Part shown: positions 23,830-34,025 of the stretch, piece by piece
How positions within the stretch are numbered: position 1 is the first letter of the stretch
How the letters are laid out: every line of letters starts with the position of its first letter
From: Bacillus sp. SD088
GTDB taxonomy: Bacteria; Bacillota; Bacilli; Bacillales; Bacillaceae_C
Reading direction: 5' to 3'
Assembly (NCBI RefSeq): GCF_017355205.1
Contig: NZ_JADIJK010000019.1
Span: 1-64,000, forward strand
Length of the DNA: 64,000 nt
Position numbers and translations under genes: made by a program
The notes under the pieces: model-generated
What the model saw: only the letters and a program-made list of their open reading frames with translations
Told to the model about the DNA's origin: nothing
The model's database searches: none

Positions 23830-26260
23830 ATATATTGAAAATAATCTGGTCTTTAACCATGATGGAGAATGCTTTGGGTACTATGAGTTGTTGCCATATA
23901 ACTATTCTTTTCTTTCAGAAGATGAAAAAATACAGGTGCATGACCACTTTCGCCAACTCATAGCACAGAATCAAGACGGTAAAATACACGCCTTACAAAT
24001 TAGTACAGAAAGTAGCATTCGTACCGTACAAGAACGAAGCAAAGAACAAGTGACAGGAAGACTTCAAGAAGTCGCTTATGAAAGAATTGACGATCAGACC
24101 GAAGCCCTTGTTTCCATGATTGGCGAACATCAGGTAGATTACAGATTCTTCATTGGCTTTAAATTGTTATTAAATGAAGAAGAAGTTAGTATCAAGTCGA
24201 TGGGAAAATCGGTGACATCCTCACTATCCAGTTTTATTCGAGATGTGAATCATCACGTCATGGGTGACTTTGTTTCCATGCCCCATGCTGAAATCGAACG
24301 GTTTTTGAAAATGGAATCGTTATTACAAAATAAAATCGCTAAGCGTTTTAAGGTACGCCCTTTAACAAAAGATGATATAGGGTATTTAATCGAACACCTT
24401 CATGGGCAATCAGGGATTGCTTTTGAGGATTATAATTATCCTCTTACGTATGAAAAAGGCGAAAAAGAAACCTATATCAAACAGTTTGACCTGATTAAGC
24501 CTACTCGCTGCCTGATTCAAGAAAACCAGCGTTATCTTAAATTGGAACAGGAAGATCAAACGACGTATGCTGCTTACTTTACCATCAATTCGATTGTAGG
24601 CGATTTAGAATTTCCTAGTGATGAAATCTTCTATTACCAGCAACAACAGTTTGATTTTCCTATAGACACTTCTATGCAGGTAGAAATCGTCACCAACAAA
24701 AAAGCGTTGACAACGGTAAGAAATAAAAAGAAAGAGCTGCAAGACCTAGATAATCATGCGGCAGAATCCGATAATGAAACGGGCAGTAATGTATTAGAAG
24801 CCTTAGAACAAGTCAGTGAATTAGAAGATGTACTCGATCAAAGTAAGGAATCCATGTATAAATTAAGTTATGTTATTCGGGTATCTGCTTCTAACTTAGA
24901 TGAGTTAAAACAGCGTTGTAATGAAGTGAAAGATTTTTACGATGACCTAAACGTTAAATTGGTTCGTCCATTTGGTGACATGCTGGGCTTACATGGCGAA
25001 TTTATTCCTGCCAGCAAACGATATATGAACGACTATATTCAATATGTCACGTCGGATTTTTTGGCTGGGTTAGGCTTTGGAGCAACACAAATGTTAGGGG
25101 AAACAGAAGGCATTTATTTTGGTTACAACTTGAATACAGGGCGTAATGTCTATTTGAATCTCAGCTTAGCCAGTCAAGGAGTGAAAGGTTCGGTGACGAA
25201 TGCGTTAGCTTCTGCCTTCTTAGGTTCATTAGGCGGTGGGAAATCTTTTTCTAATAATTTATTGGTTTATTATGCGGTACTCTTTGGTGGTCAAACACTC
25301 ATCGTTGACCCTAAATCCGAACGGGGAAATTGGAAGGAAACCTTGCCTGATATTGCCGAAGAAATTAACGTTGTCAATCTGACCAGTGAAGAAACAAATA
25401 AAGGGATGCTTGATCCTTTCATTATTATGAAAAACAAGAAGGATTCAGAGAGCTTAGCTATTGATATTCTTACATTTTTAACGGGTATATCCAGTCGAGA
25501 CGGTGAAAAGTTTCCTGTTTTACGCAAAGCGATTCGTGCGGTCGGGCAACAGGAAGAACGTGGCTTGTTACTTGTGATTCAAGAATTAAGAAGTGACCCC
25601 AATCCATTAGCTGCCACAATTGCTGACCATATCGAAAGCTTTACCGATTATGATTTTGCCCACCTTCTCTTTTCTGATGGAACGGTGCAAAACTCAATTA
25701 ATTTAGAGAAACAACTCAATATTATACAGGTGGCAGATTTAGTCTTACCTGATGCAGAAACCAGTTTTGAAGAATACACGACAATGGAGCTTTTAAGTGT
25801 TGCCATGATGATTATTATCTCTACATTTGCTTTAGATTTTATTCACTCTGACCGAAGTATTTTCAAGATTGTAGACTTAGACGAAGCATGGGCGTTCCTT
25901 CAAATCGCTCAAGGAAAAACACTCTCTAACAAGTTAGTACGGGCTGGTCGTGCCATGAATGCTGGGGTATACTTTGTTACCCAAAATTCTAGCGATTTAA
26001 CCGATGAAAAGCTCAAAAATAATATTGGTGTGAAGTTTGCCTTCCGTTCCAGAGATATGACGGAAATTAAAAAAACGCTTCAATTCTTTGGTGTGGATTC
26101 GGAAGATGAAGAAAATCAAAGACGGTTACGAGAACTAGAAAACGGACAATGTCTTATGCAAGATTTATATGGTCGTGTGGGGATTATTCAAGTACATCCT
26201 GTCTTTGAAGATTTATTTGAAGCCTTTGATACCAGACCACCTGTCGCAGAAAGGCTGTGA
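23813..26260 (+). CDS. VirB4-like conjugation ATPase (Tn916 Orf16, ConE)
   Basis: An 815-residue cytoplasmic ATPase that powers the type IV secretion channel. Walker A FLGSLGGGKSFSNNLL lies near residue 478 and Walker B FKIVDLDEAWAFLQIA near residue 687, with the downstream YFVTQNSSDLTD and NNIGVKFAFRSRD blocks of the VirB4/TraE family. The start is ATG 23813 (MGYPIKYIENN), with AAGGAG upstream, rather than the GTG at 23804. The gene is next to orf15, as in all Tn916 relatives. Confidence 0.92.
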   Translation: MGYPIKYIENNLVFNHDGECFGYYELLPYNYSFLSEDEKIQVHDHFRQLIAQNQDGKIHALQISTESSIRTVQERSKEQVTGRLQEVAYERIDDQTEALVSMIGEHQVDYRFFIGFKLLLNEEEVSIKSMGKSVTSSLSSFIRDVNHHVMGDFVSMPHAEIERFLKMESLLQNKIAKRFKVRPLTKDDIGYLIEHLHGQSGIAFEDYNYPLTYEKGEKETYIKQFDLIKPTRCLIQENQRYLKLEQEDQTTYAAYFTINSIVGDLEFPSDEIFYYQQQQFDFPIDTSMQVEIVTNKKALTTVRNKKKELQDLDNHAAESDNETGSNVLEALEQVSELEDVLDQSKESMYKLSYVIRVSASNLDELKQRCNEVKDFYDDLNVKLVRPFGDMLGLHGEFIPASKRYMNDYIQYVTSDFLAGLGFGATQMLGETEGIYFGYNLNTGRNVYLNLSLASQGVKGSVTNALASAFLGSLGGGKSFSNNLLVYYAVLFGGQTLIVDPKSERGNWKETLPDIAEEINVVNLTSEETNKGMLDPFIIMKNKKDSESLAIDILTFLTGISSRDGEKFPVLRKAIRAVGQQEERGLLLVIQELRSDPNPLAATIADHIESFTDYDFAHLLFSDGTVQNSINLEKQLNIIQVADLVLPDAETSFEEYTTMELLSVAMMIIISTFALDFIHSDRSIFKIVDLDEAWAFLQIAQGKTLSNKLVRAGRAMNAGVYFVTQNSSDLTDEKLKNNIGVKFAFRSRDMTEIKKTLQFFGVDSEDEENQRRLRELENGQCLMQDLYGRVGIIQVHPVFEDLFEAFDTRPPVAERL

Positions 26261-26264
26261 TGAA

Positions 26265-28436
26265 ATGGATAAACGAAAACTAAAAAAGATAGCTATTGTG
26301 GCGGTGCTCCTAAGTGCGGTCATTTTTTTATTGCTATTATCGTTTATGACAGTTAGTCATGCTGCTGGTTTGGTCGATGATACGGTTTCCGAAGATAACT
26401 TGTATTCCCTCTATCCACTCAATCATTACCAACTTGATTTTTTCGTCGATTCGGGTTGGGACTGGCTGCCTTGGAATTGGGATGATGGTATAGGGAAACA
26501 GGTCATGTATGGGTTATACACGATTACTAACTTTATTTGGATTATCAATCTTTATTTGTCCAACGCCACTGGCTATTTGGTACAACAAGCTTATTCACTC
26601 GATTTCATTTCAGAAACAGCCCATGCCATTGGACAAAATATGCAAACCCTAGCTGGCATTACCTCACAAGGCTTTGGGGAAGATGGCTTCTATGTTGGTT
26701 TCTTGCTTCTCTTTATTTTAATCATTGGAATCTATGTAGCGTATACAGGATTATTAAAACAAGAAACGACCAAAGCCATGCGGGCTGTAATTAACTTCTT
26801 GGTTGTCTTTATTTTATCAGCGTCTTTCATTGCTTATGCTCCCACCTATGTCACGAAAGTTAATGATTTTTCTGCGGATGTGAGTGAAGCAGCTCTTGAT
26901 TTAGGGGCGAAAATGCTTATACCTAGTTCCAACAGTCAGGGACAAGATAGCGTCGATATGATCCGTAATAATCTTTTTTCAATACAGATAGAACAACCAT
27001 GGCTGTTATTACAATTTGATAACTCGGATAAAGAAGCCATCGGGGAAGAACGGGTAGACACGCTGGTTTCCACCAGTCCAGACGCTAGAAATGGAAAAAC
27101 ACGTGAGAACGTGGTAAAAGCAGAGATTGAAGATCATGATAATAAGAATTTAACGATTACTAAGACCACTACTCGCTTAGGGATGGTCTTTTTCTTATTT
27201 CTGTTTAATATTGGGATTTCCATTTTCGTGTTTTTGTTATCTGGGATGATGATTTTTTCTCAACTTCTATTTATCGTGTTTGCGATTTTCCTGCCTATCA
27301 GTTTCTTGTTGTCGATGATTCCTAGCTTTGAAAATATGGGAAAACAAGCGATTATGAAACTGTTTAATGTCATTATGTTACGAGCTGGCATTACGCTCGT
27401 CATGACCGTTGCTTTTAGTATTTCGTCCATGTTGTACAGCTTAACCAGCTCCTATCCATTTTTCTTAATTGCTTTTTTGCAAATTGTGACTTTTGCAGGA
27501 ATCTATATGAAACTCGGTGACATCATGAGTATGTTCAACTTACAGAGCAACGATAGTCAACAAGTTGGAAGGAGCGTTATGCGTCGTCCAAGACAGATAG
27601 CTCGCCGCAGCACTCGCAGATTGCAGCGGTCGATTGGTCGTACTTTAACAGGAGCAACCGCTGGGGCAGCGGTCGGAAAAATGATGAGCCGATCAGGAAA
27701 AACAAGACGTTCTTTTTCTCCCTTACGTCCTTTGCAGCGTTTGTCATCTAATAAGCAAAATCAAAAGGAATTGAACAATGGAGAGAGAAAATCATTCAGC
27801 CAGAAACTCGGACAATCTACTGGAAAAGTGTTAGATACCAAAAATCGTGTACGCTCCAACATTCAACACCGAAAACAACAAATTCAAGATTTACCGACAA
27901 CCGCAAAATACGCTGTCGCACAAGGAAAAGAAAATCTCAAACGACCTGGCAAAGAATTTAAGAAAGGAATATCTCAGGCTAAAGAAAAACGCCAACGAGA
28001 AAATGTAGAACGTACAAGCAAGCACCGAAAAACGATTGCGGAAAGACGACAGGCACTGGAACAACAAAAGAAAAAAGATTATATCAAAAAACAAACTGTA
28101 CAACAGAAGCCTCTTGCCCCTTTAACGAAAGAGAAACAGCAAATAAAGCCGAAAGACAAGACAGTGCCTAACAAACAGCCTAGACAACAAGCACCTGTAC
28201 AAAAGCAAGCAACACAAACATTAAACCATCAACGGAGACAAGCAAATCAACCCAATAAGCACGCTGGAAAAAGAAAGAAACAACAGCTTAAAACAAAACC
28301 TGCTCGACTGTCAAAACAAACCTTACAATCCAAAGAAAAACGAATCATTCAACGTCCTTCTCTTCCACGAAAACGGATAAAGCAACATCAAAAGCCTGCC
28401 CTTCAACGACAAGCGGATAGGAGGAAAAGACAATGA
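26265..28436 (+). CDS. Tn916 Orf15-like membrane channel protein (VirB6/ConG type)
   Basis: A 723-residue polytopic protein. Residues 1-30 are a signal-anchor (VAVLLSAVIFLLLLSFMTV); further helices appear at FYVGFLLLFILIIGIYVAY, VINFLVVFILSASFIAYAP, and after residue 300 (FFLFLFNIGISIFVFLLSG and LLFIVFAIFLPISFLLSMI). The last 270 residues are extremely basic and Gln/Lys/Arg-rich. It forms the membrane core of the conjugation channel. The start, ATG 26265, is 4 bases after the orf16 stop. Confidence 0.88.
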   Translation: MDKRKLKKIAIVAVLLSAVIFLLLLSFMTVSHAAGLVDDTVSEDNLYSLYPLNHYQLDFFVDSGWDWLPWNWDDGIGKQVMYGLYTITNFIWIINLYLSNATGYLVQQAYSLDFISETAHAIGQNMQTLAGITSQGFGEDGFYVGFLLLFILIIGIYVAYTGLLKQETTKAMRAVINFLVVFILSASFIAYAPTYVTKVNDFSADVSEAALDLGAKMLIPSSNSQGQDSVDMIRNNLFSIQIEQPWLLLQFDNSDKEAIGEERVDTLVSTSPDARNGKTRENVVKAEIEDHDNKNLTITKTTTRLGMVFFLFLFNIGISIFVFLLSGMMIFSQLLFIVFAIFLPISFLLSMIPSFENMGKQAIMKLFNVIMLRAGITLVMTVAFSISSMLYSLTSSYPFFLIAFLQIVTFAGIYMKLGDIMSMFNLQSNDSQQVGRSVMRRPRQIARRSTRRLQRSIGRTLTGATAGAAVGKMMSRSGKTRRSFSPLRPLQRLSSNKQNQKELNNGERKSFSQKLGQSTGKVLDTKNRVRSNIQHRKQQIQDLPTTAKYAVAQGKENLKRPGKEFKKGISQAKEKRQRENVERTSKHRKTIAERRQALEQQKKKDYIKKQTVQQKPLAPLTKEKQQIKPKDKTVPNKQPRQQAPVQKQATQTLNHQRRQANQPNKHAGKRKKQQLKTKPARLSKQTLQSKEKRIIQRPSLPRKRIKQHQKPALQRQADRRKRQ

Positions 28437-29161
28437 TGTTTTTAAAAGCGAAAATCACGTTGATTGTTGGAACGATTGCTTTCTTAGCTTTTCTTGGCTT
28501 ACTTGCTTTTGTCGCCATTTTTATATCCGATGAAGATGGAGATTTCGATACGTCCATGGATATGAGTTCTTCAAATGATCTAAGCAATGCAGGATTATCA
28601 GAGGATGTATTAGCCCATCAGTCAACCGTAGAAAAATACGCAAAAGAATACGATATTAGCGAACATGTTCCTATCTTGCTGGCGATTATCGCAGTTGAAA
28701 GTGGGGGAAAAGCCACCGATGTTATGCAGAGCAGTGAATCATTAGGTTTATCTCCTAATTCCTTAGATACAGAAATGTCGATTGAACAAGGTACGAAATA
28801 TTTTGCTGAGCTATTACAATCAGCGGAAGCAAAAGAAGTAGATATAGAAACCGCCATACAAAGCTATAACTTTGGTGGCGGTTTTATTGATTACGTCGCA
28901 AAGAACGGGAGAGCATATAGCTTTGAACTAGCGGAAAGTTTTGCGAAAAAACAAGCAAATGGAAAGAAAGTGACGTACTCTAATCCAATCGCTGTAGAGA
29001 AAAACGGTGGTTATCGTTATCAGTTTGGAAATATGTTCTATGTGGATTTATTGCAACCTTACCTTACGGATTCCGGCGAGTCCCCTTCTTATGAAGATGA
29101 AACTTTTCAAGCTGTCATGAAAGAAGCATTAAAATATGAAGGTTTCCCCTATGTTTTTGGA
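28433..29161 (+). CDS. Tn916 Orf14-like cell-wall hydrolase, exon 1 (CwlT-type)
   Basis: First 243 codons of a bifunctional wall hydrolase that opens peptidoglycan for the conjugation channel. A signal-anchor (TLIVGTIAFLAFLGLLAFVA) precedes a lysozyme-like (SLT/N-acetylmuramidase) domain with ILLAIIAVESGGKATDVMQS carrying the catalytic Glu, and IQSYNFGGGFIDYVAKNG. The coding frame is interrupted after EGFPYVFG by the group II intron. The ORF without splicing ends at a TAA inside the intron. Exon 2 is 31692-32003; joined length is 346 residues. Start overlaps the orf15 stop. Confidence 0.88.
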
Positions 29162-29778
29162 GTGCGCCCATAAGGGCTTTAAGAGATTGCGTACTAACAA
29201 TACGCTAGGTAATTGGATTTGTATGAATCAACCTATCAACAGTCAGCTTATCTGGAATAGAAATTGAACAGGGAGTGTAGCATGCTGGCAAAGCCGAAAG
29301 TTAGATAGTTGCTAATCTACTACTGAACAGGCGAGTTGAAAAGATAAGAATAAGGATGAAAGCTAAACTGCTTAAATGACAATCTGATTGGTCTAACGTA
29401 GCTTGCAGCGGAAAGCAACTATACACGCTGTACATTCATGAATAGATAAGGTACCGCCGAAGCCTTATGTATACAAATCCTCATGAATGAACCTTTTGGT
29501 AGAAAAAAGGGATACAGATGAATGTCACATCCGATATCTTATCAAGTTATTTCTTAAAGTACTAAATGGGGATTACCTAAATCAGAATGCTTATGAAAGC
29601 TATGTGCAATGCCTTCATTGGTGATAAATCTCAAGATTAATTCGAGAGAGATGGCACTGAATATCTGACATGGTAACGGAGACTCCGTAGTAGTCCGAGC
29701 TAGGGAAAGCCTAGTACATGGCGAAGGGAGTCAGCTTATTACGTTTAATAGTAATTTTAGGAAGGAGCGTGAGGCTCT

Positions 29779-31587
29779 ATGAGAAATCCCGAAACTGTAT
29801 TAAACAATCTAGTGCAAAGCACCATCAAGCGAGACTACAAGTTTGAAAGACTTTACAGAAATCTTTTTAACAAAGAATTTTACATCTTGGCGTATGCAAG
29901 GCTCGCACCGAAAGTGGGAAATATGACTAAAGGAACTTCAGAAATCACGATTGATGGCTTTAGTATGAAAAGAATTGAAAATTTGATATCTCAAATGCGG
30001 AATGAAAAATATCAACCTAACCCTGTCAGAAGGGTTTATATACCAAAATCTAATGGCAAAAGAAGACCATTAGGTATTCCAACGTTTGAAGATAAATTAG
30101 TACAAGAAGTCATTCGAATGATTTTAGAAGCAATCTATGATAAGACCTTTAGCAAAAGCTCACATGGTTTCAGACCAAATAAAAGCTGTCATACAGCTTT
30201 AGCAGAAATACAAGTCAAATTTACTGGGGCTAAATGGTTTGTCGAAGGAGATATTGCTTCATTCTTTGATAATATCAATCATCATATATTAATCAAGCTA
30301 CTCTGCAAAAAGATTAAGGATGAGAGATTCATACGATTAATATGGAAGTTTCTTAGATCTGGATATTTAGAAGAGTGGAAATATCATAAAACTTTTAGTG
30401 GTTCACCACAGGGAGGAATTATCTCTCCTATTCTTTCTAATATATATCTGAATGAACTTGATAAATATATGAAAAAGTACAAACAAAAGTTTGATAAAGG
30501 AACTGCTAGGAAAAAGAATCCTAAATACAAGCAAATAGACAATAAAATTCAACGCTTGAAAAAGAAACTTCAAACATTAGATAAGCATTCTGAAACAAGG
30601 AATGAAATTCTTTCAAGTATTAAGCGTCTCAAAGAAGAAGTTATTAGTATTCCTTACTCTTTACCTATTGATGAAAATTATCGGAGAATTTTCTACACCA
30701 GATATGCAGATGATTTCATCATTGGAATTATTGGCTCCAAACAGGACGCAATAAATATTAAACAAGATATAAGTAATTTCTTGTGTAAAAGGCTTGATAT
30801 CAGATTATCTGATGAAAAAACATTAATTACCCACTCAAGTAAATTTGCTAGATTTTTAGGTTATGATATTGCGATTAGTCGTAACAAATCAACCAAAAAA
30901 TATGCTAATGGTCAGAAAAAACGAGCGCATAGCTATAGATGTAATTTGTATTTACCAAAAGATGTCTGGATTAAAAAAATAAAAGAACTTGGCGTTTTGT
31001 TAGTTAAGAAAGATGGTACTTGGAGACCAACACACAGACCATACCTACTCCATCTTAGTGATATAGAAATTCTGAATATCTATAATGCTGAAATCAGAGG
31101 ATTGTATAACTATTATAAACTCGCGAAAAATGTAAGTGTGCTTAACAAGTTCATGTATTTCATGAAGTATAGTTTGTACATGACCTTCGCTGCAAAGTAC
31201 AATTCCTCCGTACCGAAGGTACTAAAAAAATATCAGCACAAGAGGAAGTTTACTGTAGCCTATCAAACCAATAAAGGGCAAAAAACACTTCATCTCTATG
31301 ATGAAGGTTTCAAGATGGATAGAACCGTCTTCAAGAGCAAATCAGTAGACGAGATTCCAAATACCTATGTATATAGTGCCCCTACGGAATTAACCCAAAG
31401 TCTACTAGCTAATGAATGTGAATGGTGTGGTGAAACAAAAAAGCCTGTCGAGGTACATCATATTAAAAAACTAAAAGACCTTGAAGGCAAGGCGAGATGG
31501 GAAAAAGTAATGATTGCTCGTCGAAGAAAAACAATGGTGTTGTGTGTCCCCTGTCATCATAAACTACACGCAGGAAAACTAGATTAA
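29779..31587 (+). CDS. ltrA: Group II intron reverse transcriptase/maturase with HNH endonuclease
   Basis: A 602-residue intron-encoded protein. Reverse transcriptase domains show VEGDIASFFDNINHH, SGSPQGGIISPILSNIYLNE and the catalytic FYTRYADDFIIG. A maturase (X) domain follows (EIRGLYNYYKLAKNVSVLNK), and a C-terminal HNH endonuclease has CEWCGETKKPVEVHHIKKLK and CVPCHHKLHAGK, with two CxxC pairs for a zinc. All catalytic residues are present, so the intron should be able to splice and move by target-primed reverse transcription. GGAAGGAG lies upstream. Confidence 0.95.
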   Translation: MRNPETVLNNLVQSTIKRDYKFERLYRNLFNKEFYILAYARLAPKVGNMTKGTSEITIDGFSMKRIENLISQMRNEKYQPNPVRRVYIPKSNGKRRPLGIPTFEDKLVQEVIRMILEAIYDKTFSKSSHGFRPNKSCHTALAEIQVKFTGAKWFVEGDIASFFDNINHHILIKLLCKKIKDERFIRLIWKFLRSGYLEEWKYHKTFSGSPQGGIISPILSNIYLNELDKYMKKYKQKFDKGTARKKNPKYKQIDNKIQRLKKKLQTLDKHSETRNEILSSIKRLKEEVISIPYSLPIDENYRRIFYTRYADDFIIGIIGSKQDAINIKQDISNFLCKRLDIRLSDEKTLITHSSKFARFLGYDIAISRNKSTKKYANGQKKRAHSYRCNLYLPKDVWIKKIKELGVLLVKKDGTWRPTHRPYLLHLSDIEILNIYNAEIRGLYNYYKLAKNVSVLNKFMYFMKYSLYMTFAAKYNSSVPKVLKKYQHKRKFTVAYQTNKGQKTLHLYDEGFKMDRTVFKSKSVDEIPNTYVYSAPTELTQSLLANECEWCGETKKPVEVHHIKKLKDLEGKARWEKVMIARRRKTMVLCVPCHHKLHAGKLD

Positions 31588-31595
31588 TAAGTGGA

Positions 31596-31629
31596 GAGCC
31601 GTATACATCGAGAGGTGTACGTACGGTTC
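31596..31629 (+). ncRNA. Group II intron domain V
   Basis: The 34-nt hairpin GAGCCGTATACATCGAGAGG followed by TGTACGTACGGTTC has the catalytic AGC triad and GNRA-like tetraloop (GAGA) typical of domain V. Domain VI follows to 31691. Confidence 0.88.
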
Positions 31630-31691
31630 GGGAGGGAGCGTTTGGAGACCTACTGTAGAAATACAGTAAGGCGCTGGGCGCTTACCTCAAC

Positions 31692-32003
31692 GGTGACAAT
31701 CCCGATACATCATTTGATTGTAGTGGATTAACCCGATGGGTTTATCAAAAAGCCGGAATTGAGTTGCCACGAACAGCTCAAGAACAATATGACGTAACAG
31801 AATCTATTTCTTTATCAGAAGCAGAACCGGGAGATTTGGTGTTTTTTCATTCAACTTATAACACCGCAAACTATGTCACTCATGTCGGGATAGTCGTTGA
31901 CGATAATCAAATGTATCAAGCTGGCGATCCGATTGGATATGCAGATTTAACTTCATCTTACTGGCAAAAACATTTAATTGGTGCAGGTCGTATCCAAAAC
32001 TAA
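31692..32003 (+). CDS. Orf14-like cell-wall hydrolase, exon 2 (NlpC/P60 domain)
   Basis: The last 103 codons of the wall hydrolase. The NlpC/P60 peptidase domain has its catalytic Cys in DTSFDCSGLTRWVY and His in YVTHVGIVVDDN; AEPGDLVFFHS is the usual family block. It cleaves the peptide stems of peptidoglycan. The reading frame joins exactly to exon 1 if the intron ends at 31691. Without splicing there is no start codon, so the peptidase is made only from spliced transcripts. Confidence 0.88.
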   Translation, partial: GDNPDTSFDCSGLTRWVYQKAGIELPRTAQEQYDVTESISLSEAEPGDLVFFHSTYNTANYVTHVGIVVDDNQMYQAGDPIGYADLTSSYWQKHLIGAGRIQN

Positions 32004-32019
32004 TGAAGGGATAGATAAC

Positions 32020-32931
32020 ATGAAATTACCTTTTATTAAAAAATATAAACAAGCAAAGCCAAAGAAAGAAAAAAAGAGAAAAGTAAAGACAGTGGGAAAG
32101 TGTAAAAAATCAGTCATCTTTTTATGGGTACTGCTTCTAAGCAGTCTTGCCTTTGGAATCTATAAAAACTTTACAGCCATCGATCAGCATACGGTTCATG
32201 AAAGAGAAGTTATAGAAAGTCATATTGTAGATACTACAGCGATTAAAAGTTTTACACGAAATTTTGTGAAGGACTATTACACTTGGAAAAATGAATCTGA
32301 AGCATTAGAAGCACGAACGGAAAAATTGACAGACTACCTGACAGAAGAACTGCAAACCTTAAATACAGAGATGGTTCGAGAAGATATCCCGACAAGTTCC
32401 AGTGTTCAAAATATAAATATTTGGTCAGTAACAGAAGAGGCCGAAAATACTTTTTCAGTCGTCTATACTGTAACACAAAAAATCACAGAAGATGAAGACA
32501 GTTCTTTAACTAAAGCAACTTATAGCATTGTAATCTATCAAGATGAACAAAGAAATTTGGTGATTACACAAAATCCTACATTATGGAACAGCCCGAATAA
32601 ATCTGATTTCATACCAGAACAAGTAGAAAGTAACGAATCGGTAAAAGCTGAAACAGCGAAAGAAGTTACGGAGTTTTTAGAAACCTTTTTTGCTTCCTAT
32701 CCTACCGCAACGGAGAAAGAATTGATCTATTATGTGAAGAACAATGCTTTACCAGTTATTGAGAAGGATTATACGTTTTCAGAATTGATTAATCCAGTTT
32801 TTCAAGAACAGGATGATCAGGTTAAAGTGTGGGTTACAGTGAAGTATTTAGACGAATCTACAAAAGCAACACAGCTTTCACAGTATGAATTGACCTTAGA
32901 AAAAGAGACAAACTGGATGATTATAAATTAA
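32020..32931 (+). CDS. Tn916 Orf13-like transfer protein (TcpC family)
   Basis: A 303-residue protein with a very basic N-terminus (KKYKQAKPKKEKKRKVKTVG), one membrane helix (VIFLWVLLLSSLAFGIYKNF) and an extracellular alpha/beta region. This is the TcpC/ConC layout: two NTF2-like domains that fold outside the membrane and help assemble the conjugation channel. ATG 32020 is chosen after GAAGGGATAGATAAC. It is the last transfer gene, followed by a terminator. Confidence 0.88.
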   Translation: MKLPFIKKYKQAKPKKEKKRKVKTVGKCKKSVIFLWVLLLSSLAFGIYKNFTAIDQHTVHEREVIESHIVDTTAIKSFTRNFVKDYYTWKNESEALEARTEKLTDYLTEELQTLNTEMVREDIPTSSSVQNINIWSVTEEAENTFSVVYTVTQKITEDEDSSLTKATYSIVIYQDEQRNLVITQNPTLWNSPNKSDFIPEQVESNESVKAETAKEVTEFLETFFASYPTATEKELIYYVKNNALPVIEKDYTFSELINPVFQEQDDQVKVWVTVKYLDESTKATQLSQYELTLEKETNWMIIN

Positions 32932-32939
32932 ACTATAAA

Positions 32940-32979
32940 GCCCGTATTCTATATGGCTTAGAATACGGGCATACTTTTC
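32940..32979. terminator. Terminator of the transfer operon
   Basis: GCCCGTATTCT pairs with AGAATACGGGC, followed by a T-rich tail. It sits between convergent orf13 and mgtE. Confidence 0.85.
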
Positions 32980-33026
32980 CTTTTCAAGTTTGAATTACGG
33001 AAAAACTTCTAAAACGAATGGAGCTT

Positions 33027-34010
33027 TCACATAATCCTTGAGATAAACATCGTGGCAATACCAAAGTAAATAAGCAATGATAAAATATCATTGATTGTTG
33101 TAATCAGTGGGCCTGATGCAACAGCGGGATCTGCTTTAAATTTATGAAGAATTAATGGAATAATTGTTCCAGCAAGTGTTCCGATAATTAATGTAGCCAA
33201 AAGAGAACTTCCTACAACAAATCCTAGCACCCAGCTTCCCCTCCATAAATAGGCTATGATGGTGATAATAACGGCACACGTGATACCGATAATAATTCCT
33301 ACCATTAATTCTCTCCATAAGAGCTTAGCAGTATTTTTTAAATTGAGTTTCTCAGAAACAAGACCGCGTACAACAACAGCAAGAGATTGTGTACCTGTAT
33401 TTCCTGTCATCCCGGCAATCATTGGCATAAAAAATGCCAAGGCAACGACACTTTCTAATGTTTCTTCAAAGTTGTCAATAATTCCTCCAGAAATCAATCC
33501 AATAAATAATAATAAGATAAGCCATGGAAGCCTTTTTCCAGCTGCTATGAGCGGACGGGTATGGAAATCAATTTCTTTGCCAGATGCTGTAAGTTTTCCT
33601 ATATCTTCATCAGCCTCCTGATGAATGACATCAATAATATCTTCTACATGAACAATCCCCATCAATTGTTTCCATTTATTCACGACGGGAATCGAAACAA
33701 GGTCTTTATCCCTGAAAACTTTGGCTGCTTCTTCTTGGTCCAAATTTGCTGGGAAATAAATAAGATTCTTTTTCATAATATCCGCAAGTTTCTCCGTATC
33801 GCTTGCGGCTAATAATTCACGCACCGATAATACACCTGTTAACTGTTGATCTTCATCAATCATATAGACATAATGAATATTCCTTTTTCCTTGTACCTGT
33901 TCTCTTAAATGAAGAATAGCTTGCTCTACTGTACAAGTTTCTTGCAAAGCAACGTACCCTTGTTTCATTAACGTTCCAGTTGTTTCGTGTTCATAAATGC
34001 TGTGATTCAT
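33027..34010 (-). CDS. mgtE: MgtE-type magnesium transporter lacking the N domain
   Basis: A 327-residue protein with two CBS domains (VYMIDEDQQLTGVLSVREL and VSIPVVNKWKQLMGIVHVED) and a five-helix membrane domain with the channel motif MPMIAGMTGNTGTQSLAVVV. MgtE proteins import Mg2+ and are gated by Mg2+ bound to the cytoplasmic domains. The usual N-terminal superhelical domain of about 130 residues is absent; the start has its own AAAGGAGG, so this appears to be a natural short form. A riboswitch-type leader with terminator and a small upstream ORF precede it. Confidence 0.88.
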   Translation of the reverse strand: MNHSIYEHETTGTLMKQGYVALQETCTVEQAILHLREQVQGKRNIHYVYMIDEDQQLTGVLSVRELLAASDTEKLADIMKKNLIYFPANLDQEEAAKVFRDKDLVSIPVVNKWKQLMGIVHVEDIIDVIHQEADEDIGKLTASGKEIDFHTRPLIAAGKRLPWLILLLFIGLISGGIIDNFEETLESVVALAFFMPMIAGMTGNTGTQSLAVVVRGLVSEKLNLKNTAKLLWRELMVGIIIGITCAVIITIIAYLWRGSWVLGFVVGSSLLATLIIGTLAGTIIPLILHKFKADPAVASGPLITTINDILSLLIYFGIATMFISRIM

Positions 34011-34025
34011 ATTGAGAACCTCCTT

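Larger units (their letters stand above)
29162..31691 (+). mobile_element. Group II intron in orf14 (2,530 bp)
   Basis: The 5' end is GTGCGCCC at 29162, as required for group II introns (GUGYG). Domain V is at 31596-31629 (GAGCCGTATACATCGAGAGG to ACGGTTC). The 3' end is set at 31691 (...CCTCAAC), because exon joining then gives the NlpC/P60 motif YVFGGDNPDTSFDCSG and leaves an A eight bases from the splice site, the usual branch-point spacing. The intron encodes a reverse transcriptase/maturase. Tn5397 of Clostridioides difficile also carries a group II intron in orf14. Confidence 0.88.

Noticed and set aside
18600-33000. Plasmid or phage origin for the transfer genes
   Set aside because: Gene order, oriT, integrase and flanking half-genes all fit a chromosomal Tn916-type ICE; no plasmid replication or phage structural gene is present.
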